From: SIG603 sp964369225 | Lineage (GTDB): Bacteria > Bacillota > Clostridia > Oscillospirales > Acutalibacteraceae | Assembly (NCBI GenBank): GCA_964369225.1 | Contig: CAYJER010000002.1 | Coordinates: 62,001-126,000 of the forward strand | Direction of reading: 5' to 3' | DNA length: 64,000 nucleotides | Shown here: piece after piece, positions 32,480-40,715 of the stretch | Numbering within the stretch: the first letter of the stretch is position 1 | How the letters are laid out: every line of letters starts with the position of its first letter | The notes under the pieces: generated by a model | Told to the model about the DNA's origin: nothing | Seen by the model: only the letters and a program-made list of their open reading frames with translations | Databases searched by the model: none | Made by a program: the position numbers and the translations under genes

Positions 32480-33705
32480 CATTATTAATAATTCTTCTAG
32501 TATCTATATCGTTTATAGGTTACCACTATTCGTTTTTCTCATATTGTGGATATATATTCAATGTGAATAAATATCAATTTTTAGCAAGCGTTGTAACAGG
32601 AGTAGTAAATTTATCTTTCTGGTTAATCTATATTTTCTACTTATCCTCAAATTATGAGGCTTTAGCAATTGTTTTATGTGTTGTTGTATTACTCATTGAA
32701 ACTAAAATTGTATTTAGAGCTAATATAATACAAATGCTGTTCATAGCAATTACATTTACAATAAACCTTTTTGCAAAAAGGCTAGCAGTAGTAGCATCAG
32801 TGGCTATAATAAACGAGAAATCAGTAGTTAATATTTTATGCGACCCTGAGCTTTCAGCGTTAGTATCTGCAATATGTTTCACATTATCAATTTCTACTAT
32901 TGCACTAGCAAGAAAAATGATACCTAGAAACTCACTAGATACTATTCTATCTGACAATAAAAACCTAACGTTTTTAACTACAGCATACTCTATACTTTTC
33001 GGTACATTGTTCTCTTTTTTCCTAACATTAGAGGCAAAGGCTAACAATAGATTGTTATATCACTATGTTATTTTAGGGTTTGTAGTTATAAGTGCATTTG
33101 CTGTGTTTATCATTTTCGCTTACAATTTAGCAGAACTTAGAATTCAAACCGAGACATATAAAAGGCTTAGCAAAAAAAACACCGAAGATTTAGAAGAAAT
33201 AAAAGACCTAGAAAAAGTAGCGATTAAAGACGCCTTAACGCTTCTATATACAAGAGATTACGCCGACGATCTTATCGAGAAACTGGTCGCTAAAGAGGCT
33301 TTGTTTTTCGTTGCATTTATAGACCTTGATGGACTAAAAATAGTTAATGATTCTCATGGGCATGAAGAAGGCGATTTTTATATCAAAACTGTTGCAGAAA
33401 TACTACAAGATTATTTCAAAGACGAAGATGTTTGTAGGTATGGTGGAGATGAAATTGTAATTGTTGGTAAATGTAGTACAGAGGATGAAGTAACCAAAAG
33501 ATTGATACAATCATACAAGGCAGTTATTAGCATTCCACAACTTTACAATAAAAACTATAAAACTTCGATTAGTTACGGAGTAGCATTTAAACATTCAAAT
33601 GAAATTATCACAGCATCCGAGTTGATATCTATTGCCGACACTCGTATGTACGAGCTGAAAAAAAGTAATAATAAAAACCGAAAAGCCATTTCCATAAAAA
33701 AATAA
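32476..33705 (+). CDS. GGDEF-family membrane protein with variant motif
   Basis: This paralogue of the preceding gene has the same layout: about 230 residues with seven membrane segments, then a GGDEF domain. The signature reads YGGDEI, with Ile for Phe, and no RxxD site precedes it. It may be a weaker or inactive cyclase. Both input domains share the pattern E-x-K-[IL]...[IM][IV]Q, which suggests an old tandem duplication. The start overlaps the previous stop as ATGA and has its own AAGGAG site. Confidence 0.85.
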   Translation: MTLLIILLVSISFIGYHYSFFSYCGYIFNVNKYQFLASVVTGVVNLSFWLIYIFYLSSNYEALAIVLCVVVLLIETKIVFRANIIQMLFIAITFTINLFAKRLAVVASVAIINEKSVVNILCDPELSALVSAICFTLSISTIALARKMIPRNSLDTILSDNKNLTFLTTAYSILFGTLFSFFLTLEAKANNRLLYHYVILGFVVISAFAVFIIFAYNLAELRIQTETYKRLSKKNTEDLEEIKDLEKVAIKDALTLLYTRDYADDLIEKLVAKEALFFVAFIDLDGLKIVNDSHGHEEGDFYIKTVAEILQDYFKDEDVCRYGGDEIVIVGKCSTEDEVTKRLIQSYKAVISIPQLYNKNYKTSISYGVAFKHSNEIITASELISIADTRMYELKKSNNKNRKAISIKK

Positions 33706-33734
33706 AACTATAGTGTGTACAAAGGAGTTCACAA

Positions 33735-35660
33735 ATGTTAGAATATAATTTATTAGCTGAATATACATCGCTGTTTATTTTAACGGCTATATTAATCAGC
33801 TTTAGGCGAGATTACGAGACAAGAAATTTAAGATATAAATTTTTAAAAGGTATGTATTACTCAGCCTACACAAGTGTTGTCTTAACTATAGTTTCAATTC
33901 TAACAACTACTACACTCACAGCTTATTCAAATTACTTTTTTTCTTATACTTTGATGCTTCTATATTTTGTGTTTCTGCCATGTTTGCCTGTAATGTTTAT
34001 ACTCTACTCTATTACAATAACCGATTATAATACAAGCGAAAAAGATCATTACAAAAAGCTATTTCCTTACTGCTTGCCTTATATAATATATCTGGTAGTA
34101 GTAGTTTCAAATTTATTTACATCCATTCTCTTTACTATAGATGAAAACCTTTATTATATTAGAGGAGATTGGTATCAAGCTCCTTTTGTAGTAAGTGCAT
34201 TTTATATACTTATGTTATTATATCTTGCAATAAAGAACTCAAAAACAGTATATAAAGAAATAATGCAAGTTTTAAGTTTTACATTTGTCTTTTCGTTTAG
34301 CATAACATTGCTTCAATTTTTTATGGATGATGTCATACTTACTGGTACAATATATACTTCAAGTATATTAATAGTTCATCTATATATTCAAAATGTACGA
34401 AAATCAGCCGACCATCTAACTGGTGTAAACAACAGAATTGCTTTAACTCATAAAATAAATGAGAATATTAAAAATAAGCACAATTTTTCTTTGTACATTA
34501 TAAGTTTACGCAATTTTAAAAGCGTGAATGAAAGGTACGGTCTTGAAACAGGTGATAAATTATTAAGGGTTGTCTCTGAAAATTTATTAAAGAAATTTAC
34601 AATTTACAACACTTACAGATATAGCGGTGACGAATTTGCAATTCTTTCAAAAGATTTAAGTGATACATATTTTAATGAAGTAAATTCAGTTGTAGATTCC
34701 TTAAATCATCCAATTTCAATAGATGGTTTAGATGTTATTTTAGATTTAATTTTTGTTAGAGTTGATTATCCTACTTTTTCAAAAAATTCAAAAGATTTAA
34801 TTTCAGCTGCAGATTACTCTGTCCGCACTTTAAAAGATAAATCTGGTAATGTTAGATATTTGTATGATATATCTATCATGAGCAATATATCAGAGAAAAA
34901 TTTAATGACACAAAAAATTAAGGAAGCACTCAAAAATGATTATTTTGTAGTTCATTACCAGCCAATTTTCTCTATGAAAAAAAACGAATTCACTCAAGCA
35001 GAAGCTTTAGTGAGAATGCGTGATAAAGATAAACTATTGTATCCCGATAGTTTTATAGCTCTAGCTGAAAAAACAGGGCTAATTACTAAAATCACTTATA
35101 AAGTATTAGATATTGTGTGCAGAGATTTAAGAAATTTATTAGATAATGATCAGTTAAGCCCTAATTTTGAATCTATTTCCGTTAATTTTCCATATTATCA
35201 ATTTACTTTGCCAGATATGGTCGAAGAAGTAATATCAATTCTATCCAAATACAACATTCCCCCTTCTTTGATTAAAATTGAAATTACTGAAAGAATACTT
35301 ATTTCAGACAGTTTTAACATGAAAGCTGTTATGAAAGAAATGCAAGAAAAAGGATTTATTTTTGAGCTTGATGATTTTGGAATTGAATATTCTAACATGA
35401 GTGTGTTTTTAGATTTGCCTTTGGATATAATAAAAATTGATAGAAGTCTTCTTCTTTCAGCTGCTAAATCTAAGCAAAACAGAAAATTCTTTGAACACCT
35501 AATATTAGGAATTAAGTATACCAATAAAAAGATAATTGTTGAAGGAATTGAAGACTCAGAACAAAAAGATTTATGCGTTTCTTGTAGATGTGATTATATC
35601 CAAGGGTACTTTTTCTCGAAACCTATTTCTATTGAAGAACTGCCTCCTTTATTGGGATAA
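33735..35660 (+). CDS. GGDEF-EAL membrane protein (c-di-GMP phosphodiesterase likely)
   Basis: The protein combines seven or so membrane segments (about residues 10-220), a GGDEF-like domain with degenerate SGDEF, and a full EAL domain. EAL should hydrolyse cyclic di-GMP. Its catalytic residues are present: AEALVRM, SVNFP, IEITE, LDDFGI, IIKIDRSL, VEGIED and IQGYFFSKP. The GGDEF part lacks the RxxD site and may serve as a GTP sensor. At 641 residues it is complete and ends at a strong terminator. It is the third gene of the set, 29 bases after the second. Confidence 0.9.
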   Translation: MLEYNLLAEYTSLFILTAILISFRRDYETRNLRYKFLKGMYYSAYTSVVLTIVSILTTTTLTAYSNYFFSYTLMLLYFVFLPCLPVMFILYSITITDYNTSEKDHYKKLFPYCLPYIIYLVVVVSNLFTSILFTIDENLYYIRGDWYQAPFVVSAFYILMLLYLAIKNSKTVYKEIMQVLSFTFVFSFSITLLQFFMDDVILTGTIYTSSILIVHLYIQNVRKSADHLTGVNNRIALTHKINENIKNKHNFSLYIISLRNFKSVNERYGLETGDKLLRVVSENLLKKFTIYNTYRYSGDEFAILSKDLSDTYFNEVNSVVDSLNHPISIDGLDVILDLIFVRVDYPTFSKNSKDLISAADYSVRTLKDKSGNVRYLYDISIMSNISEKNLMTQKIKEALKNDYFVVHYQPIFSMKKNEFTQAEALVRMRDKDKLLYPDSFIALAEKTGLITKITYKVLDIVCRDLRNLLDNDQLSPNFESISVNFPYYQFTLPDMVEEVISILSKYNIPPSLIKIEITERILISDSFNMKAVMKEMQEKGFIFELDDFGIEYSNMSVFLDLPLDIIKIDRSLLLSAAKSKQNRKFFEHLILGIKYTNKKIIVEGIEDSEQKDLCVSCRCDYIQGYFFSKPISIEELPPLLG

Positions 35661-35663
35661 ATT

Positions 35664-35704
35664 AAAAATCTTACCAAAAAACTTTGTTTTAAGGTAAGAT
35701 TTTT
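35664..35704. terminator. terminator of the c-di-GMP gene set
   Basis: AAAAATCTTACC and GGTAAGATTTTT are perfect complements. It also faces the convergent MATE gene and may serve both. Confidence 0.85.
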
Positions 35705-35771
35705 CTTATTATTAAGTTTAAACTAATTGTTAGCTCGCTTTACTTTTAAATATAAACTTGAGTATATAATG

Positions 35772-37166
35772 TTAAACAGGTTCACTAGCAAGTGTTTTAT
35801 TCCCGACTTGAGACTTCTCTTCAGCTTGATTTTTACCAAATACTTTTCTTGACACTCTAAAGTAAAATATAAGTGCTATCACCAACGCAGAAATATCAGC
35901 TATTGGTTGTGCAAAAACCAAACCAACTAATCCTAAAGTAGCATTCAAAATGTATACCATCGGGATATACACAAGTCCTTGACGGCTGACATTAACAATA
36001 AGCGAAGCCGTTGCAGCACCTGCGGCTTGTAGCGCATTTGAAAGCACAAACAGTATACCAAAAAGAACACTTGTAGATAAAAGAATTTGAGAAAATGAGA
36101 AAGCGTAATCAAATGCAGCTGGGTCCCTTAAAAAACCACCAACTATTTGCTCTAAAGTTAAATAACAGCCAATTGTTAAAACACTGCTTAAGACAAAAGC
36201 AAAAATCAATGAAATTTTCATAATCTCACTATATCTTTTTTTGTTCCATGAACCAACTGCATAACCTAATAATGGTTGAACTCCTTGCCCTAAACCAATA
36301 CAAAGCATACTTGTTATCATTGTCACTTTCATTGCAACACCAATTCCAGCTACAGCAAGATCTCCATACTCTGACATTTTACTGTTTAAAATCATTTGAG
36401 AAATACTCATAAGAATCGTAGCTAGTGAAGCAGGCAGACCAATTGATAAAACATTTGAAAGAATACCATTTGAAACAGAAAAATCTTTAATTTTTGTACT
36501 TAGTATAGTATTTCCTTTCAAAAGATAGAAAACGTAGTAAAGACCACCGCAAATATTACCTATAACTGTAGCAACGGCTGCACCCTCGACACCCATTCCA
36601 AAACCTAAAATAAAAATTGGATCTAGTATAATATTCACGATATTGCCAATTAGCATTCCTATCATAGCTTTTCCAGCTTGACCCTCGCCACGGAGCAAAT
36701 TTGAAAAACAGCTCGAAATTAAAATAAATGGCCCACTTATACAAAGTATTTGCAAATAGTTTTTAACCATAGTCCATATGTCTTCACTTGTTCCTAACAG
36801 AGCAAGAATGCTATCCATAGCGAAAAACATAATCGCAGATACTATTATACCTATAACGATACAGGACCAAAAACAAAACGAAGAGATTTTCTTAGCTAGC
36901 TCTTTGTTTCCGCTTCCCAAACTTCGTGAAAGAAAAGACGTTCCTCCTATGCCAAAGATATTTCCCAGCGACATAAAAATCAAGAAAACTGGTGTTGCTA
37001 TTGATACGGCGGCAACTTGTAAAGGATCGCCTGTTTGCCCTACAAAGAACAAATCTGCCATATTGTAGACAAGCACCATTATCATAGCAATCATTGCTGG
37101 TAAGGCGTTTGTAAGTACTGCCTTTTTTACGGGTAGTGAGTCTAATTTTTCTAAATTATTGTTCAT
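35772..37166 (-). CDS. MATE family efflux transporter
   Basis: This is a 12-helix MATE-family exporter, which moves drugs or metabolites outwards in exchange for Na+ or H+. The NorM-like opening is visible: LPAMIAMIMVLVYNMADLFFVGQ near residues 22-44, and TPVFLIFMSLGNIFGIGGTSFLSR follows. The two six-helix halves are both complete in 464 residues. It follows a MarR-type gene by 27 bases behind one promoter with an operator, which suggests inducible export of a compound that the regulator senses. The compound is unknown. Confidence 0.92.
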   Translation of the reverse strand: MNNNLEKLDSLPVKKAVLTNALPAMIAMIMVLVYNMADLFFVGQTGDPLQVAAVSIATPVFLIFMSLGNIFGIGGTSFLSRSLGSGNKELAKKISSFCFWSCIVIGIIVSAIMFFAMDSILALLGTSEDIWTMVKNYLQILCISGPFILISSCFSNLLRGEGQAGKAMIGMLIGNIVNIILDPIFILGFGMGVEGAAVATVIGNICGGLYYVFYLLKGNTILSTKIKDFSVSNGILSNVLSIGLPASLATILMSISQMILNSKMSEYGDLAVAGIGVAMKVTMITSMLCIGLGQGVQPLLGYAVGSWNKKRYSEIMKISLIFAFVLSSVLTIGCYLTLEQIVGGFLRDPAAFDYAFSFSQILLSTSVLFGILFVLSNALQAAGAATASLIVNVSRQGLVYIPMVYILNATLGLVGLVFAQPIADISALVIALIFYFRVSRKVFGKNQAEEKSQVGNKTLASEPV

Positions 37167-37193
37167 TTATTTCTCCTATTGTATATCATGCTA

Positions 37194-37610
37194 TTATTTC
37201 AAGTTGTTTTCTACTCTAATAATAAACTCAGTAAATAATGCTTTTTCACCATCTGTAAATCCTGTAAAAACTTCTTCTTCACTTTGCTGAATACTTGTTT
37301 TTATAAAATCAATTTTATTTATTCCAGCTTCACAAAGCTTTACTATTTTTGTTCTACTGTTAATAGCATAAGTTTCGATATATCCTTTGTTTTCTAGCCT
37401 ATTAACTATACCAAAAGTTGTAGATTGTGCACTTCCATACATTTTTTCAATCTCTTTTATAGGAAGTTCTTTCTCTTTAGTATCAAATAGCCAAATAAGA
37501 AGTATAGCTTGAGACAGGCTTAGGTCTTCTTTTTTTAATATATTATTGGCTCGTTTCTCTAAACTAGCACTAATATACTTTATAATTTTACCTATTTTTA
37601 CGTCGTTCAT
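37194..37610 (-). CDS. MarR family transcriptional regulator
   Basis: This is a winged-helix dimeric regulator of 138 residues. The recognition region is LPIKEIEKMYGSAQSTTFGIVNRLENKGYIE, about residues 54-84. MarR proteins usually repress their own operon until a ligand binds. The ATG at 37610 has GGAGG eight bases upstream; upstream in-frame codons to 37655 lie inside the promoter and are not used. It is the first gene of the marR-MATE operon, and its promoter carries a perfect palindrome. Confidence 0.92.
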   Translation of the reverse strand: MNDVKIGKIIKYISASLEKRANNILKKEDLSLSQAILLIWLFDTKEKELPIKEIEKMYGSAQSTTFGIVNRLENKGYIETYAINSRTKIVKLCEAGINKIDFIKTSIQQSEEEVFTGFTDGEKALFTEFIIRVENNLK

Positions 37611-37633
37611 CGTTCTCACCTCCGACCTAAACA

Positions 37634-37674
37634 AGTATAGCACGCTATTAAACATTTGTCAATAGCGTGCTATA
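37634..37674 (-). promoter_or_regulatory. marR-MATE promoter with overlapping operator
   Basis: On the minus strand a perfect TTGACA (37657-37662) and TATACT (37634-37639) are 17 bases apart. Perfect 14-base arms TATAGCACGCTATT (37636-37649) and 37661-37674 enclose 11 bases and cover the -10 and the edge of the -35 box. A dimer bound here would block RNA polymerase. That the MarR protein is the binder is inference from position. Confidence 0.85.
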
Positions 37675-37766
37675 GTTTTAATTGTGAACTTTTTATGATA
37701 TTATCGGGCATGATTTTCTAATCCACAAGTCTGCTTATTGCTAGCTCCCTCTTTTAGTGTTCAATT

Positions 37767-38300
37767 TTACGAACCTAATATCTCTAAACACTTCTGTGTA
37801 GGCGCAATACTACCACATTCGATAGTTGGTATATCTCCTAAAAAGCCTGCTTTCCCCTGTGCTTCATTTACTGTTTCTTTAAAATATGCGTAAATATCAG
37901 AGTTATGATATTCAGAATACTCATACCCAGAAAGTGGTATGTCATAGTCTAATGTTATTAGACCTAAGTTTTCTAAATTTCGGAGTTTTTCACCTATATT
38001 TTTAACGCCTTCCATGCTTTCTTTAGTATCAACTATAAATACTGGTGATAGCACAACGTTAGCAAAATCATGCTCTTTGCTACTCTTTACTATAAATCTA
38101 GCAACAGGAATATACTCATGCGCTAAAAGATGTTGTAAAAAATGTAGTTCTGTGTCGCTGACGTCTTCAATTTTTACATTTTTGTGATTTCCACAGCATT
38201 TATCATGACTTGCATGTGAGTGGCAACCGCAACCATGTTGGTGGTGATGATGTGAATGTGATTTACAGCCACAGCTGTGTGAGTGATTATGTTCTGACAT
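37767..38300 (-). CDS. His/Cys-rich metal-binding protein of unknown function
   Basis: I do not recognise the family. The first 40 residues are almost all His, Cys, Ser and Gly, with CGCKSHSHHHHQHGCGCHSH at about residues 10-29 and CCGNH near 35. This should bind several metal ions such as zinc, nickel or copper. The remaining 135 residues look like a winged helix (ELHFLQHLLAHEYIP, EKLRNLENLGLITLDYD). The ATG at 38300 has AGGA seven bases upstream. It may be a metal-responsive regulator or a metal store. It follows ybaN by 14 bases. Confidence 0.65.
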   Translation of the reverse strand: MSEHNHSHSCGCKSHSHHHHQHGCGCHSHASHDKCCGNHKNVKIEDVSDTELHFLQHLLAHEYIPVARFIVKSSKEHDFANVVLSPVFIVDTKESMEGVKNIGEKLRNLENLGLITLDYDIPLSGYEYSEYHNSDIYAYFKETVNEAQGKAGFLGDIPTIECGSIAPTQKCLEILGS

Positions 38301-38314
38301 AATATTTCCTACTT

Positions 38315-38689
38315 TCAATTTTTTATTGTTTTTACCATGAATGAAAAATACGCTATATGAAATACCCAAATAAAGAAAAGAGCCGTTTGCCCAACAGGCA
38401 CTGCATTCATCATTATAAAACCTATTGTCATTAAAATTGTGACAGTTATCATAATTTTATTTTTGCTTTTAACGGTCATACCTTGTCCTTTAACATAGCT
38501 TTCTAAATTATTTTTGTATAACTTTGTGTTTTTAAACCATCTATCAAGTTTTTCACTGCTTTTACCAAAGCTGAATGCCGCCAGAAGTAAAAACGGAAAA
38601 GCCGGTAATAGCGGAACCACTGCACCAACTGCTCCTAACCCCAGTCCAATAAAACCTAAACACAAATATACAATTTTCTTAATACTCAT
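38315..38689 (-). CDS. YbaN family (DUF454) inner-membrane protein
   Basis: This is a small inner-membrane protein of the DUF454 family, with no known biochemistry. The family pattern is present: GLGAVGAVVPLLPAFPFLLL near residues 15-34, followed by FKNTKLYKNNLESYVKGQGM and two further membrane helices. The ATG at 38689 gives 124 residues, the usual size; the longer frame to 38821 only extends through the preceding gene. The start overlaps the stop of the preceding gene by one base (TAATG), so the two are translationally coupled. Confidence 0.85.
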   Translation of the reverse strand: MSIKKIVYLCLGFIGLGLGAVGAVVPLLPAFPFLLLAAFSFGKSSEKLDRWFKNTKLYKNNLESYVKGQGMTVKSKNKIMITVTILMTIGFIMMNAVPVGQTALFFIWVFHIAYFSFMVKTIKN

Positions 38690-39003
38690 TACTTTTTTTC
38701 CCTTTCTTTCTTTGTATCTATAAGATGTTTTACTGCTATTATTGGATGATAAAAAACCATTTGTGGTCCTGAAAAACGCATTACTTCTCGTATTTTTTCT
38801 CTCATTTCTGGCTTGTAGCAATGAGTTTTACAGTTAGAACAAAATGTTTTATTATTTTTATTAGGACATTTTTCAGCTCTTTCAATTGAGTATTTCAGCA
38901 ACTGAGTGCAATTATTACATAACTGTTTCTCTTTATGCCTTCTTTTACAGTAAAGCTCTATCATCAATTTAACAATGCGCTTCTCGTTCTGAATTTTATC
39001 CAT
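38689..39003 (-). CDS. 'Nitrous oxide-stimulated promoter' family protein
   Basis: This is a small Cys-rich protein of a family named after a nitrous oxide-stimulated promoter; its function is unknown. The 104 residues contain six cysteines in CNNC, CPN, CSNC and HCY arrangements and the conserved MRFSGPQMVFYHPIIAVKHL near residues 75-94. It could bind metal or an iron-sulfur cluster. Coupling to ybaN is common in anaerobes, in my recollection. It starts within the stop codon (TAATG) of the decayed ABC exporter gene. Confidence 0.8.
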   Translation of the reverse strand: MDKIQNEKRIVKLMIELYCKRRHKEKQLCNNCTQLLKYSIERAEKCPNKNNKTFCSNCKTHCYKPEMREKIREVMRFSGPQMVFYHPIIAVKHLIDTKKEREKK

Positions 39004-39726
39004 TAGCTTTGCCTCACCGTTTCCATGTTTAATATATCATCCGCTATTTTCAGAGTGGATTTTCTGTGAGAAACTAACACTACTGTCTTATCACTACATT
39101 CTCTAAGCGATTTTAATATTACTGCCTCGTTTAAGCTGTCGAGATTACTCGTTGGTTCATCTAGTAAAATTAAATTTGCATTGTGAAGAAATGCCCTTGC
39201 TATACCTATTCTCTGTTTTTCGCCACCAGAAATAGTGTCGCCAAGCTATCCTACTTCAGTGTCGTATCCATTTGGCAGACTTTGAATAAACTCGTGGAGC
39301 GAGGCTCTTTTTGCAGCTTCTATAACTTCTTCACGGCTTGCCTTTGTGTTAGCAATTTTTATGTTATTCTCAATTGTATCATGAAAAATATGAGTTTCCT
39401 GTGTTACAAAACTTTCGTTATAACGCAATGATTTTGTGTTGATATTCTTCACATTCTCACCCGAGATAAAAACCGTTCCGCTTTGAACATCGTAAAATCT
39501 CATTAAGAGTTTTAATGTTGTTGACTTACATGCATAGCACAATTACCACAGCATACCAAATAAAATTATTTGAGTCTAAAGCATTAATTATCAAAGCATT
39601 TATGAAAATACTTATGGTTATCATCAAAACAATATTTGAGATTAGCCCTATTAGTTGTAACGCAACGTTATTGGCAATATGCGAAGATGCATCGGGTACT
39701 GACTTAATTAATCTTTTGTTTATCAC
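39003..39726 (-). pseudogene. decayed ABC exporter (CydC/MsbA-like)
   Basis: The remnant starts with GTG and MINKRLIKSVPDASSHIANN plus one or two membrane helices, as in thiol-type ABC exporters. At about 39530 it jumps in another reading frame into the nucleotide domain just after Walker A (KSTTLKLL). Most of the membrane domain, about 300 residues, is missing. Later an in-frame TAG at 39246-39248 replaces the expected Glu in EVGELGDT. The signature SGGEKQR and the Walker B LILLDEP are still readable after it. Three independent lesions make it a pseudogene, or in part a misassembly. Confidence 0.85.
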
Positions 39727-39908
39727 TATAATACCTACTTTATTTCATATAATAGAATAGATTAAGTTATATAAAACTAACCTATTTTATTCTATCATAT
39801 CCATATCAAAAAGTCAAGTTTATTGCTATAGCTAGATATTACCTACCGTAAAAGTGTCAATTAAATGTACAGCTCTACATCACTATTTGTTAAAATTAGC
39901 AAAATCAA

Positions 39909-39937
39909 TTGACTTAAAATCACAAATCTGTTATAAT
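39909..39937 (+). promoter_or_regulatory. promoter of the ABC-GNAT operon
   Basis: TTGACT and a perfect TATAAT are 17 bases apart, about 35 bases before the ATG. No clear operator is seen. Confidence 0.8.
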
Positions 39938-39972
39938 CAGTTTAATGATATTTGAAGATAGGAAACGAAAAT

Positions 39973-40695
39973 ATGCTTAGTAACAATGAAAATATTCCTT
40001 TTGTAGAGTTTTTAGAAGTTTCTAAATTCTACAAAATGGGTATGCAAGATATAATTGCACTCGATAAAATGACTTTTACTATATATCAAGGAGAGTTTGT
40101 AGTCATCTTAGGGCCTAGTGGTTCGGGTAAAACTACTATAATTAACATTTTAGGAGGCATGGACACCGCTGACTGCGGTAGCGTTCTGCTAGAAACTAAA
40201 GATATAACTAAGTATAACAAAAAAGAACTCACAACATTTAGACGTCATGAGATAGGTTTTGTCTTTCAATTTTATAATCTTGTTCAAAATTTAACAGCCT
40301 TAGAAAATGTAGAACTTGCAACAGAGCTTTGCAAAAATCCTCTTGATGCACTACAAACATTAAAAAATGTAGGATTAGAAGATCGTTTAAACAATTTCCC
40401 ATCTCAACTTTCAGGCGGAGAACAACAACGTGTTTCTATTGCCAGAGCATTAGCTAAAAATCCTAAACTCTTATTGTGTGATGAACCTACCGGTGCCCTA
40501 GACTATGAGACAGGTAAAACAATCTTGAAATTACTACGAGATACTTGCAAGAAAACAGGTAAAACGGTCATAGTTATCACTCATAATCAAAGTATTGCAG
40601 AGATGGCAGATAGAGTTATTAGGATAAAAAACGGTAAAACTACTTCAACACATGTTAATCCTACCCCAAAAGAAGTCGAAAATATTGAATGGTAA
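39973..40695 (+). CDS. ABC transporter ATP-binding protein (MacB/LolD type)
   Basis: This is the ATPase subunit of a MacB/FtsE-like ABC transporter. Walker A GPSGSGKTT is at about residues 46-54, the Q-loop in FVFQFYN near 96, the signature LSGGEQQR near 144-151 and Walker B LLLCDEP near 164-170. The ATG at 39973 is preferred over the TTG at 39952, because AGGA lies within reach. Length is 240 residues. It is followed 20 bases later by its permease and behind that by a GNAT-like gene, all in one operon. Confidence 0.92.
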   Translation: MLSNNENIPFVEFLEVSKFYKMGMQDIIALDKMTFTIYQGEFVVILGPSGSGKTTIINILGGMDTADCGSVLLETKDITKYNKKELTTFRRHEIGFVFQFYNLVQNLTALENVELATELCKNPLDALQTLKNVGLEDRLNNFPSQLSGGEQQRVSIARALAKNPKLLLCDEPTGALDYETGKTILKLLRDTCKKTGKTVIVITHNQSIAEMADRVIRIKNGKTTSTHVNPTPKEVENIEW

Positions 40696-40715
40696 TTATT
40701 TGAGGAGAGAGAATA

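Noticed and set aside
30783..35704. Genomic island inserted at tRNA-Leu
   Set aside because: No integrase, no duplicated tRNA 3' end and an intact terminator directly behind the tRNA.
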